From contig PKWB01000036.1 in the NCBI GenBank assembly GCA_003131685.1, forward strand, positions 1 through 38,530: DNA of 38,530 nt. The letters run 5' to 3'. Under the pieces are notes generated by a model. That model searched no databases. It had not been told where the DNA came from and saw only the letters and a program-made list of their open reading frames with translations. The translations under genes and the position numbers were made by a program. Of this stretch, positions 1-7,407 are shown piece by piece. The DNA is from Candidatus Dormiibacterota bacterium. GTDB lineage: Bacteria; Chloroflexota; Dormibacteria; Aeolococcales; Aeolococcaceae. The number at the start of each line of letters is the position of its first letter. The stretch's first letter is position 1.

Positions 1-2
1 AC

Positions 3-1002
3 TGGCGGAGGCAGACGGTCGTGGCCTTCGACGTCACGGTGTCCGCACCTAAGGACGTGAGCATGCTCTACGCGCTCGGTGATGAGCGCACCAGGTCGAC
101 CATCCTGCGCATCCACGGTGAGGGAGTCCAGGCCGCCGCCGAGTATCTCCAGGCCAACGCCGGCTGGGCGCGTCAGTACAACCCGGACATCAAGGCCACC
201 GAGGCCGTTCGGGCCAAACTGGTCATGCCGGAGTTCGTGCACCGCACCGCCCGGCCGGTGACCGATCCGGCCACCGGCATCGTGACCGTCGATCCGCAGC
301 TGCACACGCACATCACCGTCCCCACCTGGGTGCAGCGACCCGACGGGAGCTGGAGCCAGCTGCACAGCGAGCCCCTGTTCCAGCACGCGGCTGCGGCCGG
401 GGCCATCGCCCAGGCGGAGTGGCGCGACCGCCTGGTGCGCGAGCTCGGCATCTCGACGGTGGTCGACGGCAAGGGCTGCTTCTCCATCGTCGGCATCACC
501 GCCGCGCAGCGGCGTGAGTTCTCTCGCAGGTCGCTCCAGATCGACGCCGCGGCGGCCGCATATGACGTGACTACACGGAGTGGGCGCGAGGTGGCGACGC
601 TCGATACCCGCGAGGGCAAGCACGAGGTCGCGGCTACCGAGGATCTCTTCGCCCGCTGGCACGAACGGGCCGCGAGCGTCGGGCTCGACAGCGAGACCGT
701 GCATGCGCTGCTCCGGCGTAAGCCCGGTGCGCTGGACCCGCGGCGTCTCGACGTGCAGCGCTCGGTGGACATCCTCGGCGTGCATGGGCTCACGGCCCGG
801 CAGGCGACCTTCACCCGTCGCGACCTCATCCGCGCCGTCGCCTCGCACGCACCCCTAGGCATGAGCCGTGTGCAGCTGGAGGCCACCGTCGACTTGATCC
901 TCGCCGATCGTGACACGGTGGAGCCCCTGCCGCCTCGGCTCCGCGAGGGGGAGACCGAGCCCGAGGCGATGCTGCGCTGGGCCGAGACCGGCCATGACCT
1001 CC
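3..1002 (+). pseudogene. MobF-type conjugative relaxase domain (TrwC/TraI-like), 5' truncated by window, frameshifted at 3' end
   Basis: The protein nicks and covalently binds the transfer origin strand during conjugation. The reading frame is already open at base 3, before the GTG at 21, so the true start and the catalytic N-terminal tyrosines lie outside the window. Visible family signs are the VTVSAPKDVSMLYALGD block and the metal-binding histidine motif LHTHITV (about residues 94-100 counted from the GTG). Similarity ends near base 1000. From there the expected continuation (YTTPEMLALERG) is found in another frame, so the helicase half is disconnected by a 1-base loss or 2-base gain in a C-rich stretch. 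Either the gene is broken or the assembly has an error. It marks the left part as conjugative-element DNA. Confidence 0.85.
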
Positions 1003-1018
1003 CTACACCACCCCGGAG

Positions 1019-2713
1019 ATGCTCGCCCTGGAGCGGGGCATGGTGGCGACAGCCCAGGCTCGTGCCGGCGCGGGCGTCGGGATGGCCCGCGCCGACACGG
1101 TCGCGGCGGCGATGGCGGCGCGCCGGACGCTCACCCGCGATCAGCGAAGGATGATCGACGAGGTCTGCCTCAGTCCCGCCGGTGTCTTGGTCATCGAGGG
1201 TGACGCCGGTGTCGGGAAGACCTACGCGCTGGAGGTCTGCCGCGAAGCCTTCGATGCCTCCGGCGTCGAGGTGGTCGGCTGCGCCCTGGCCGGACGCGCC
1301 GCCGAGCTGCTCGAGGAGGGCTCAGACATCGCCTCGACGACGGTGGCATCCACGCTCCACCAGCTCCAGGTCGAGCGCCTTCCCTACGGCGGCGTGCTCG
1401 TCGTGGACGAGGCGGGGATGCTCGGCGACCGCCAGCTCGCCGAGCTGGTCTCGCTGGCAGCGCGCGATGAGGCGAAGTTGGTGGTGGTCGGCGATCCCTT
1501 CCAGCTCCAGCCCATCGAGGCGGGCGCACCGATGCGCACCCTGAGCGATCACATCGGCAGGGTGGAGCTGCACGAGAACATCCGCCAGCAGGACGCCTGG
1601 GAGCGGGCGACACTGCAGCTGCTCCGCGACGGTGAGGCGCGCGCGGCGTACCGCGAGTACGAGCGCTACGACCGCATCCACGACGCCCACTCGGTGGCCG
1701 AGCGCCGGGTCCAGGTGATCGAGGACCACGCCCGGCTCGAGGCCGGCGGGCTCGACACAGTCATCCTCGCCCAGCGTCGTGACGAGGTGGCCACGCTCAA
1801 CGCGCTGGCCCACGCCCGATCGGTGGCCGAGGGGAGAGTCCACGGTCCGGCACTCACCGTCGGTGACAAGGAGTATCAGGTCGGCGACCGTGTCATCTGT
1901 CTCGCGAACGAGCGCAGCGGTGCGGTCAGCAATGGGACCCGCGGCGTGGTCACCGCCGTCGACATCGAGCGTCAGATCCTGACCCTGGAGCGTCCCGACA
2001 AGCGCCAGCTCACCCTCGACACCACCCACTACGACGCCATCGACCGCGGCTACGCGCTGACCGTGCACAAGGCGCAGGGCATGACCGCCGACATCGCCCT
2101 GGTGGTGGGATCCGAGGGCGCCACCCGGGAGTGGGCGTACACCGCGATGTCGCGGGCCACCCTGGCCACCCACTACTACGAGGTGTTCACCCCGCCCGAG
2201 CGGGACACCCTCGGCGTCAAGCACTGGAAAGAAACCAGCCGTTCTGCGGAAGAGCGGACCGTCCAGGCGTGGACCCGCAGCGAATTGAAGGAGTCGGCGC
2301 TCGACTACCCGGAGCGCTACGAGACGCCCGATCGCATCACCGTTGAGGACGACCTCCGGGCGCTGGCCACCGATCGACAGCGCGCCCTGGTCGAGATGCT
2401 CGGCGGATCCGAGCTGGCCCAGGAGGCGACCCGGGTGGAGGCCGGGGAGGAGATCGACCGCCTGGTGGCTCAGCGTGCCTACGACCAGGTGGAACGTCAG
2501 TTGCGTCAGAGGGGCATTTCCGAGGAGGCGGTGCGCGAGCGGCTTGCCCGCGCGGTGGCCAGCATCAACGCGGAGGACGCCGCCGGGCCACGCCACCTCG
2601 AGGGCAAGGCCGTCGCCGGTTGGCTCACCCCCGAGATCGATGCGCAGCTGGAAGCTTCGCAGCTGGAGTTCGAACGCGAGCAGGGGATCTCACCCGAGCT
2701 CACGGCGTGGTGA
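1019..2713 (+). CDS. Helicase domain of the MobF relaxase (TraA/TrwC C-terminal half)
   Basis: This is the superfamily 1 (RecD2/TraI-like) helicase half that unwinds plasmid or ICE DNA during transfer. Walker A is GDAGVGKT (residues 61-68). Walker B is VVDEAGM (about 128-134). A QLQPIEAG motif follows, and the UvrD/TraI C-terminal motif LTVHKAQGMT sits near residue 350. The C-terminal 150 residues are charged and helical. In homologues this is fused to the upstream relaxase domain as one protein of about 900+ residues. The ATG at 1019 is only the first ATG after the frame change (YTTPEM-LALERG), not a credible independent start with a ribosome site. If the frameshift is real, conjugative function is probably lost. 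Confidence 0.85.
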   Translation: MLALERGMVATAQARAGAGVGMARADTVAAAMAARRTLTRDQRRMIDEVCLSPAGVLVIEGDAGVGKTYALEVCREAFDASGVEVVGCALAGRAAELLEEGSDIASTTVASTLHQLQVERLPYGGVLVVDEAGMLGDRQLAELVSLAARDEAKLVVVGDPFQLQPIEAGAPMRTLSDHIGRVELHENIRQQDAWERATLQLLRDGEARAAYREYERYDRIHDAHSVAERRVQVIEDHARLEAGGLDTVILAQRRDEVATLNALAHARSVAEGRVHGPALTVGDKEYQVGDRVICLANERSGAVSNGTRGVVTAVDIERQILTLERPDKRQLTLDTTHYDAIDRGYALTVHKAQGMTADIALVVGSEGATREWAYTAMSRATLATHYYEVFTPPERDTLGVKHWKETSRSAEERTVQAWTRSELKESALDYPERYETPDRITVEDDLRALATDRQRALVEMLGGSELAQEATRVEAGEEIDRLVAQRAYDQVERQLRQRGISEEAVRERLARAVASINAEDAAGPRHLEGKAVAGWLTPEIDAQLEASQLEFEREQGISPELTAW

Positions 2714-2791
2714 GGCTCACTCGCTCGAGCACTCAGCGGCAGTATCGCCACCCATAGATACGCGCGCCGAAGCAGTTCCTCGAACCGTGCG

Positions 2792-3001
2792 TCAGGCTAG
2801 CGGTTTATAGCCAGTCCATTGTGCTTTTCGCCGCAGCCATCCCCGCCGCTTACCGCCCTCGGCCGCCAGAACAGCGTTGCACATCGCGACGCATCCATCG
2901 CAAATGAAGCCACCCGCCCCGGCAATCAGCGTTTTCACCTGCTGCTCAGGCTTGCCGCACCAAGAGCAACGGTTTTCGGCGCGGGGCTCACCATCTTCCA
3001 T
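2792..3001 (-). CDS. Small stand-alone ClpX-type C4 zinc-finger protein
   Basis: This 69-residue protein consists almost entirely of one zf-C4_ClpX domain, with pairs CSWCGK and CDGCVAMC. In ClpX this domain precedes the AAA+ unfoldase and mediates dimerisation and adaptor or substrate binding. Here no ATPase follows, and a basic tail (RRGWLRRKAQW) ends the protein. I chose the ATG at 3001 rather than the ORF-track start at 3184 because the zinc finger begins 11 residues after it and a promoter-like -10 (TAGACT) sits 8 bases upstream, suggesting leaderless translation. The role is unknown. Binding to or modulating a Clp protease, or simply nucleic-acid binding, are possibilities. Confidence 0.65.
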   Translation of the reverse strand: MEDGEPRAENRCSWCGKPEQQVKTLIAGAGGFICDGCVAMCNAVLAAEGGKRRGWLRRKAQWTGYKPLA

Positions 3002-3036
3002 GGCCGAGCAGTCTACACGGGAACCTGATGCGTCAA
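3002..3036 (-). promoter_or_regulatory. Putative leaderless promoter of the ClpX-type zinc-finger gene
   Basis: On the minus strand, TTGACG (3031-3036) and TAGACT (3010-3015) are separated by 15 bases. The ATG begins 8 bases after the -10 box. There is no Shine-Dalgarno sequence, so the transcript probably starts at or just before the ATG. The spacer is shorter than the usual 16-18, which lowers confidence. Confidence 0.4.
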
Positions 3037-3267
3037 ATATCTCGTTGCCAACGCGACCGTCGCAGAGGCGAGTGCATCCGCCAATGTCGGCTTGAGCCGC
3101 ATCCGTGCCGAGAGCCTCGGGCGACGAATGGTGATCGACGGACCCGCCGGGCAACGGGCGGTGGTGAGGCAGTCCGGGGACCAACTGTCTGGCGTTTTGA
3201 TCGGCGCATAATGATCAGGCGCGCCTAGCGAGTGCAGTCGAGGGAGGAGTGCTGTGAAGGGGCCTCG

Positions 3268-5019
3268 GTGACTCAGCGCGGTCCTGACCCACCTCCTCCG
3301 CCAGCCGTGCCACCGAGTGTGTTCCCGTTGAACCGACCCGGCCTGAACCCACCCGATTTCCAGCCTGATCCCGACCGGTCACGACACGGGCCAGGGAATC
3401 GGCGGGGCCGCAGGGCGGTGGTGCTGAGATGGATCGTCCCTGCAACCGGCCTGGCGATCTTGATCGTCATCGTGGTGAGCTTTGGGCTCGCCGCGGCGAT
3501 GGCGTCTGTTAGCGGGGCGGTGCTGCTCTTGATCGTGGGCCGCGGACCCGCGCCTCTGCCTCGGTACATCGGAAGTGCCGGTTCGCCTCCTGCGGTTCGG
3601 GTTTTCGCGCTCGGGCTGACCGTGGCTGCGGCGTTCTGCTTCATCGACGCAAGGGCGTATCAGACGACGACGCTCCTGCCGATGGACGCCGAATTAGGCC
3701 TGTATGCGGCTTTTTTTGCATGTGTCCTCGCGGCGGGTTTTCTCGCCTGGCGCAGCGTCAGCCGCAACCCATCGCACCCTGAGCACGGTAGGCGGCCCTA
3801 CTTCATCGGTGGCAAGGTTCCCGTCACACGACTAGGCGCCGCGGCGGCGGCCGCGGGTCTTGTCAGCGTGGTCACGTTACTCCTGCTGGTCGGGGCCTAC
3901 GTGAGCGTGCCGGCGGCGACGATCCCGCTGGGAGCGGTCGCCGCGGGCCTCGGCCTGGTTGCACTCGTCCGCGCCGGGGCGCGGAGACCGGCATCTCGCG
4001 CAGTCCCAGTGGCAGCGATCCTGGCAGGGGTGGCGACCTTGGGCATGACCGCGGTCATGGCATCGACGGGCGCCGAGATCCAGAGCATCGCCTGTCCGAC
4101 CCTGAGCAACTGCGTTGGGGTCGGCTGGGCCCCAGGGGGCGGATTCGTCGTACCGGTGATCAATGGCACTCGGGGGAGCGTCATGTCGATCCCTGGATCC
4201 GACGCGCTGAGCAGCATCTCATGCCCGACCGCGACCCGTTGCATTGCCGTCGGGTCGGGGTCCGGCAATGATCGTGGGGTCCTGGTGACCCTTGGCAAGG
4301 CGACGTCACGCACCTGGACCTTCGGCCCCGTGCAACGCGTTGCAACCGCCCTCAACGGGATCGCGTGCCCTTCGATCACCCGGTGCGTGGCTGTTGGTGA
4401 TGGCGCGGTGGTGATCGCGGCGGGCGGTGCTCTTTCCCTTCAACGGTTACCAGCCCAAGTCACCTTGGACGCAGTTGCGTGCCCGACGCCCGACGAGTGC
4501 GAAGCGGTCGGAGCGATCAATCCCGACGCTGACAACGGCCCAGCCGTTTGGCTCGCTATCAGCAACGGCGTCATCGGCCCCGTCAACCGCGTCCACGGAT
4601 CGAATTCGCTGGACGCGATCGCATGCCCGTCGGCGACAACATGCATAGCGGTGGGCCAAGGAAATCAGTCGATCACTCTGTCTGGGACCGTCGCGGGCGG
4701 GACCTTCACGTATTGGGGGACGGTCGGAGCGGCGCTGCCGATAACCAATGGGGTAGCCGGCGGGTCGCAGATGATGACCGCCATCACGAACGGAGGATCG
4801 ATCTCCTGCCCTACGCAAGACGTCTGTGTCGTGGCGGGCAGTGCGACGGGCGAAGCAGCTCCTAACCCCGCATTGCTGGTACTAAACGATGGGCGGATCG
4901 ACGCCACCAGCAGCTTGAGCGGCGGCTCCATGAACCCGGAAGTTGCGTGCGATTCGCACGCCTGTCTGGTCACAGGAGCGCCTCAGGACGAAGGCGTAAC
5001 CACTCTGCCGACGCCGTGA
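3268..5019 (+). CDS. Membrane protein with extracellular seven-repeat CPx4C beta-propeller-like domain
   Basis: The start is placed at GTG 3268, six bases after AAGGGG, rather than at the track start 3232. The N-terminal 50 residues are cytosolic and proline-rich (PDPPPPPAVPPS). Several hydrophobic segments follow to about residue 270. The C-terminal half carries seven repeats built on a hydrophobic strand, C-P-x4-C and A-V-G: IACPTLSNCVGVG, ISCPTATRCIAVG, IACPSITRCVAVG, VACPTPDECEAVG, IACPSATTCIAVG, ISCPTQDVCVVAG and a degenerate VACDSHACLVTG. Seven blades, each probably stapled by a disulfide, would make a propeller outside the membrane. Similar CPxxxxC repeats are frequent in secreted proteins of soil actinobacteria and relatives. 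The ligand and function are not known. Confidence 0.7.
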   Translation: MTQRGPDPPPPPAVPPSVFPLNRPGLNPPDFQPDPDRSRHGPGNRRGRRAVVLRWIVPATGLAILIVIVVSFGLAAAMASVSGAVLLLIVGRGPAPLPRYIGSAGSPPAVRVFALGLTVAAAFCFIDARAYQTTTLLPMDAELGLYAAFFACVLAAGFLAWRSVSRNPSHPEHGRRPYFIGGKVPVTRLGAAAAAAGLVSVVTLLLLVGAYVSVPAATIPLGAVAAGLGLVALVRAGARRPASRAVPVAAILAGVATLGMTAVMASTGAEIQSIACPTLSNCVGVGWAPGGGFVVPVINGTRGSVMSIPGSDALSSISCPTATRCIAVGSGSGNDRGVLVTLGKATSRTWTFGPVQRVATALNGIACPSITRCVAVGDGAVVIAAGGALSLQRLPAQVTLDAVACPTPDECEAVGAINPDADNGPAVWLAISNGVIGPVNRVHGSNSLDAIACPSATTCIAVGQGNQSITLSGTVAGGTFTYWGTVGAALPITNGVAGGSQMMTAITNGGSISCPTQDVCVVAGSATGEAAPNPALLVLNDGRIDATSSLSGGSMNPEVACDSHACLVTGAPQDEGVTTLPTP

Positions 5020-5137
5020 CAGTCGTTCCGGACCGAAGCCACTTTTCCCATCGCATGCGGTCCCGGGAGACACGAGCCGACCGAGTCGAAGAACCGTGCA
5101 GCCGACCAAAACTCGACCCACCGAGATGATGGTGCGT

Positions 5138-5157
5138 CAGGCCAACATGCGCCAACG
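5138..5157 (+). repeat. Divergent copy A of dispersed short repeat (CAGGCCAGGRTCCGCCRATG family)
   Basis: The sequence CAGGCCAACATGCGCCAACG is followed by TCTACTTGG. It matches copy C (11815) over about 28 bases, including the trailing TCTACxTGG. It lies between the propeller gene and the next ORF. Confidence 0.4.
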
Positions 5158-5255
5158 TCTACTTGGTTGTTTGGGTCGATCAGCGATGGGCCGCGGGGCG
5201 TGATGGACGGTGTCAAAGGCCAGTCGCCCTTCGCGGTTCACGCTGGTAGGAGGCG

Positions 5256-5870
5256 ATGGTGTTCCGACTAGGAGATCCAGATCCCTGGCACCTCAGCACG
5301 GACAACGACGTTGGCGTCAACTTCGTCGTGTCATGCCTGATCAAGGACGGCCTGCAGGTCGCCCCGTTCACCGATCATCCAGCCGGTGACGGGCAGTTGG
5401 AAGCGCTCGGCCTGAACGAGAAGATATGGAGAGACTGGCTTCATGAGGTTGTGCGGCGACGCGTCGCTGTCGAGCAAGCCTTCGCTGCTGGGGTGAGCTG
5501 GTTTCCGATCCCACACTTGCGAATGCCGAGGGGGAGCGGCAATCCGATGGATGTGCCCGGCGCCCTCGGCCCGGACGGTCCACTGAGGGCCGCAATTGCC
5601 CAACGATGGACGGCGTGGAGGAGTAGGCCAGACAGGCTATCTGCTCCGGGTGAGATGCCTGAGGCTCTGGGCCCCGGTCTCTACAACGAGTTCCGGAGCT
5701 CGCGCCCACGACCTCCATATCTATCGGTTCACTTGGCAGACTACCCGTCCGTCGCCGTAGAGCCCGTTCCACCGGGCTCGCTCGTGGTGGGCCGTCCAGT
5801 GCCGACTGATGACGTGTCATACGCTTCGGTGATTCGTCGCGGATTCGCGCTGCTCGTACATGCCAGGTAG
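5256..5870 (+). CDS. Hypothetical protein, 204 aa
   Basis: I do not recognise a family. An AGGAGG ribosome site ends only 2 bases before the ATG at 5256. The GTG at 5259 would have a better spacing of 5, so the start may be one codon downstream. The product is soluble, rich in Pro, Arg and Trp, with no signal peptide or membrane segment. It has a central GPDGPLRAAIAQRWTAWRSR stretch and ends in a short hydrophobic strand. Codon use looks genuine, with GC-rich third positions, and no longer ORF overlaps it on the other strand. It stands alone between the propeller gene and a convergent GNAT gene. Confidence 0.55.
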   Translation: MVFRLGDPDPWHLSTDNDVGVNFVVSCLIKDGLQVAPFTDHPAGDGQLEALGLNEKIWRDWLHEVVRRRVAVEQAFAAGVSWFPIPHLRMPRGSGNPMDVPGALGPDGPLRAAIAQRWTAWRSRPDRLSAPGEMPEALGPGLYNEFRSSRPRPPYLSVHLADYPSVAVEPVPPGSLVVGRPVPTDDVSYASVIRRGFALLVHAR

Positions 5871-5990
5871 CGGACAAGCACCGCTCGATTCTCGGGTCAA
5901 CAAACTACTCCCGTGCCAGCATCGCCGTAGCGTTCGCATTGGCGTGGGGCTGAGGAGCCGCCCGACACCTCAAGAAACGGTTGCTCATTC

Positions 5991-6010
5991 CAGGCCAGGG
6001 TCCGCCAATG
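5991..6010 (+). repeat. Copy B of dispersed short repeat
   Basis: CAGGCCAGGGTCCGCCAATG is identical over 20 bases to copy C at 11815. It sits just beyond the 3' end of the minus-strand GNAT gene. Confidence 0.65.
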
Positions 6011-6041
6011 ATGCCAGAGGCTAAAGCTCAACCAGCCTCCC

Positions 6042-6599
6042 TCAGCGGAGAGGCAGTCGGTAGCGGAGGTCGGTGGGCGGATGAGTCTGGCGGGTTCCGT
6101 CGGGTTTCCAATCCAGTCGTTCGTAGAAGGCCCTGGCGCCCTGATCCGTCTCGAGAACCCACAGGGTCGCTGTTTGCGCGCCGCCTTGGCAAAGGTGGCC
6201 CACCGACGCGGTGAGTAGTGATCGCCCGATCCCAATTCTCTGTCGTGCTGGGTGCACGTAAAGCCGGTGGATCTGTCCCACTTCCTCGGTGTTGTGATCA
6301 TGGTCTTCACTCGGGCCGTACTGGCATAGGCCGACAATCCGCCCACCGGATCTGGCGGTCAGTACCCCGCCACCTCGGTCAGTCTGAGAGCGCACAATCT
6401 CGCCCCAATCGCGGACAGAATGCGCGACGAGTCGCTCGCAGTACCACGCCTCGGGCGCATAAGGCCGATACGTCACCTCCCAGGTAAGGAGATGCAGGTC
6501 TCGCAGCGCCTCCGCGTCGGCCGGGTCTGCGTGTACGAGCTCCACGGCTTCAGGTTGACAGAATGGGTCGAAGAACGTGATGGTGGCGCAGGCGAGCAT
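6042..6599 (-). CDS. GNAT-family N-acetyltransferase
   Basis: The protein transfers an acetyl group from acetyl-CoA to an unidentified amine. The core is VELVHADPADAEALRDLHLLTW (beta1-alpha1), GRIVGLCQYGP (beta4) and the acetyl-CoA loop IHRLYVHPARQRIGIGRSLL, matching the Q/RxxGxG/A pyrophosphate loop. It closes with ARAFYERLDWKPDGTR, the usual AxxFYExxGF-type C-terminus. At 185 residues it is a single-domain enzyme of usual length. An alternative GTG start at 6545 would remove an 18-residue leader that GNAT proteins do not need. I kept the ATG because AGAGAGA lies just upstream. It is downstream of, but separated by 70 bases from, the convergently reading neighbours' repeat. Confidence 0.85.
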   Translation of the reverse strand: MLACATITFFDPFCQPEAVELVHADPADAEALRDLHLLTWEVTYRPYAPEAWYCERLVAHSVRDWGEIVRSQTDRGGGVLTARSGGRIVGLCQYGPSEDHDHNTEEVGQIHRLYVHPARQRIGIGRSLLTASVGHLCQGGAQTATLWVLETDQGARAFYERLDWKPDGTRQTHPPTDLRYRLPLR

Positions 6600-6671
6600 C
6601 GTCTCTCTAGAGCCGATTGAACACCTGGGCGCGGTCGAGTGCGGGCCAAAATAGCTACGCCGCGTCTCGCC

Positions 6672-7400
6672 CTAATCGCTGTCGCTCAGGATCCTCCCGT
6701 CGCTGAGAACAAGAGTGCGGCCGCAACGTCTGGCGATGCTCGCATCGTGGGTGGCGACGATAAGCGTGAGCCCCCGTTCAGTTCGCAGGCGGTCGAGCAC
6801 AGCGACAATCTCGGTGCCGGTATGAGTATCCAGGTTGCCGGTCGGCTCGTCGGCCAACACGATGCCAGGATGATTGATGAGCGCCCGAGCGATGGCCACG
6901 CGTTGTTGCTCGCCGCCAGACAGCTGCGATGGTAGGTGTTTCACGCGATCTCCAAGCCCAACTGCACCGAGCAATTCGCGTGCACGAGCCACCTTGTCAA
7001 AGTCAGTACGATACGGAAGCACTGGGGCCAGAACGTTATCCAATGCGGTAAGAGCCGGAAGCAGATGGAAGCGTTGGAACACGAACCCGATGCGCCGGCG
7101 CAATGCGGCTCTCTCCGAGTCGCGTAAGCGCGCGATGTCGGTGCCGTCGATTGTGATTTGACCCTCGTCGGGAACATCCATCGCGCCGATCAGGTGAAGG
7201 AGAGTCGACTTCCCTGAGCCAGACCGTCCTGTGAGCGCGAGGCTGTGTCCCGGCAGGATGTCAAGTGTCACCGCGTCAACAGCGGTGACCGATTCGCTAC
7301 CGCCACTGCGATAGGTCTTGCTCACGGCGACCAGAGATACAGCCAGACCCTCGTGCTGGCTTCGCGTTTGGTAGGACAGCTCTCTGTCGTTCGTATCCAC
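6672..7400 (-). CDS. ABC transporter ATPase, MacB/LolD type
   Basis: This ATP-hydrolysing subunit probably powers the FtsX-like permease encoded just upstream. It shows Walker A GRSGSGKST, Q-loop FQRFHLLP, signature LSGGEQQRVAIARAL, Walker B VLADEPTGNLD and H-loop ATHD in the order and spacing of the LolD/MacB/FtsE group. The length (242 residues) is usual for that group. The GTG start at 7400 lies 7 bases after the permease stop, so the two genes form an operon and are probably translationally coupled. This group works by mechanotransmission rather than as classical transporters. Confidence 0.92.
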   Translation of the reverse strand: MDTNDRELSYQTRSQHEGLAVSLVAVSKTYRSGGSESVTAVDAVTLDILPGHSLALTGRSGSGKSTLLHLIGAMDVPDEGQITIDGTDIARLRDSERAALRRRIGFVFQRFHLLPALTALDNVLAPVLPYRTDFDKVARARELLGAVGLGDRVKHLPSQLSGGEQQRVAIARALINHPGIVLADEPTGNLDTHTGTEIVAVLDRLRTERGLTLIVATHDASIARRCGRTLVLSDGRILSDSD

Positions 7401-7407
7401 GTCGACG

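Noticed and set aside
1322-2596. 424 aa minus-strand ORF opposite the helicase
   Set aside because: It has no family motif and is the usual antisense shadow of a GC-rich gene.
5180-5256. Possible sixth riboswitch before the hypothetical gene (GATGGGCC and GGTAGGAGG seen)
   Set aside because: No first hairpin with complementary pseudoknot strand or TGATG-CC block in the correct order could be built.
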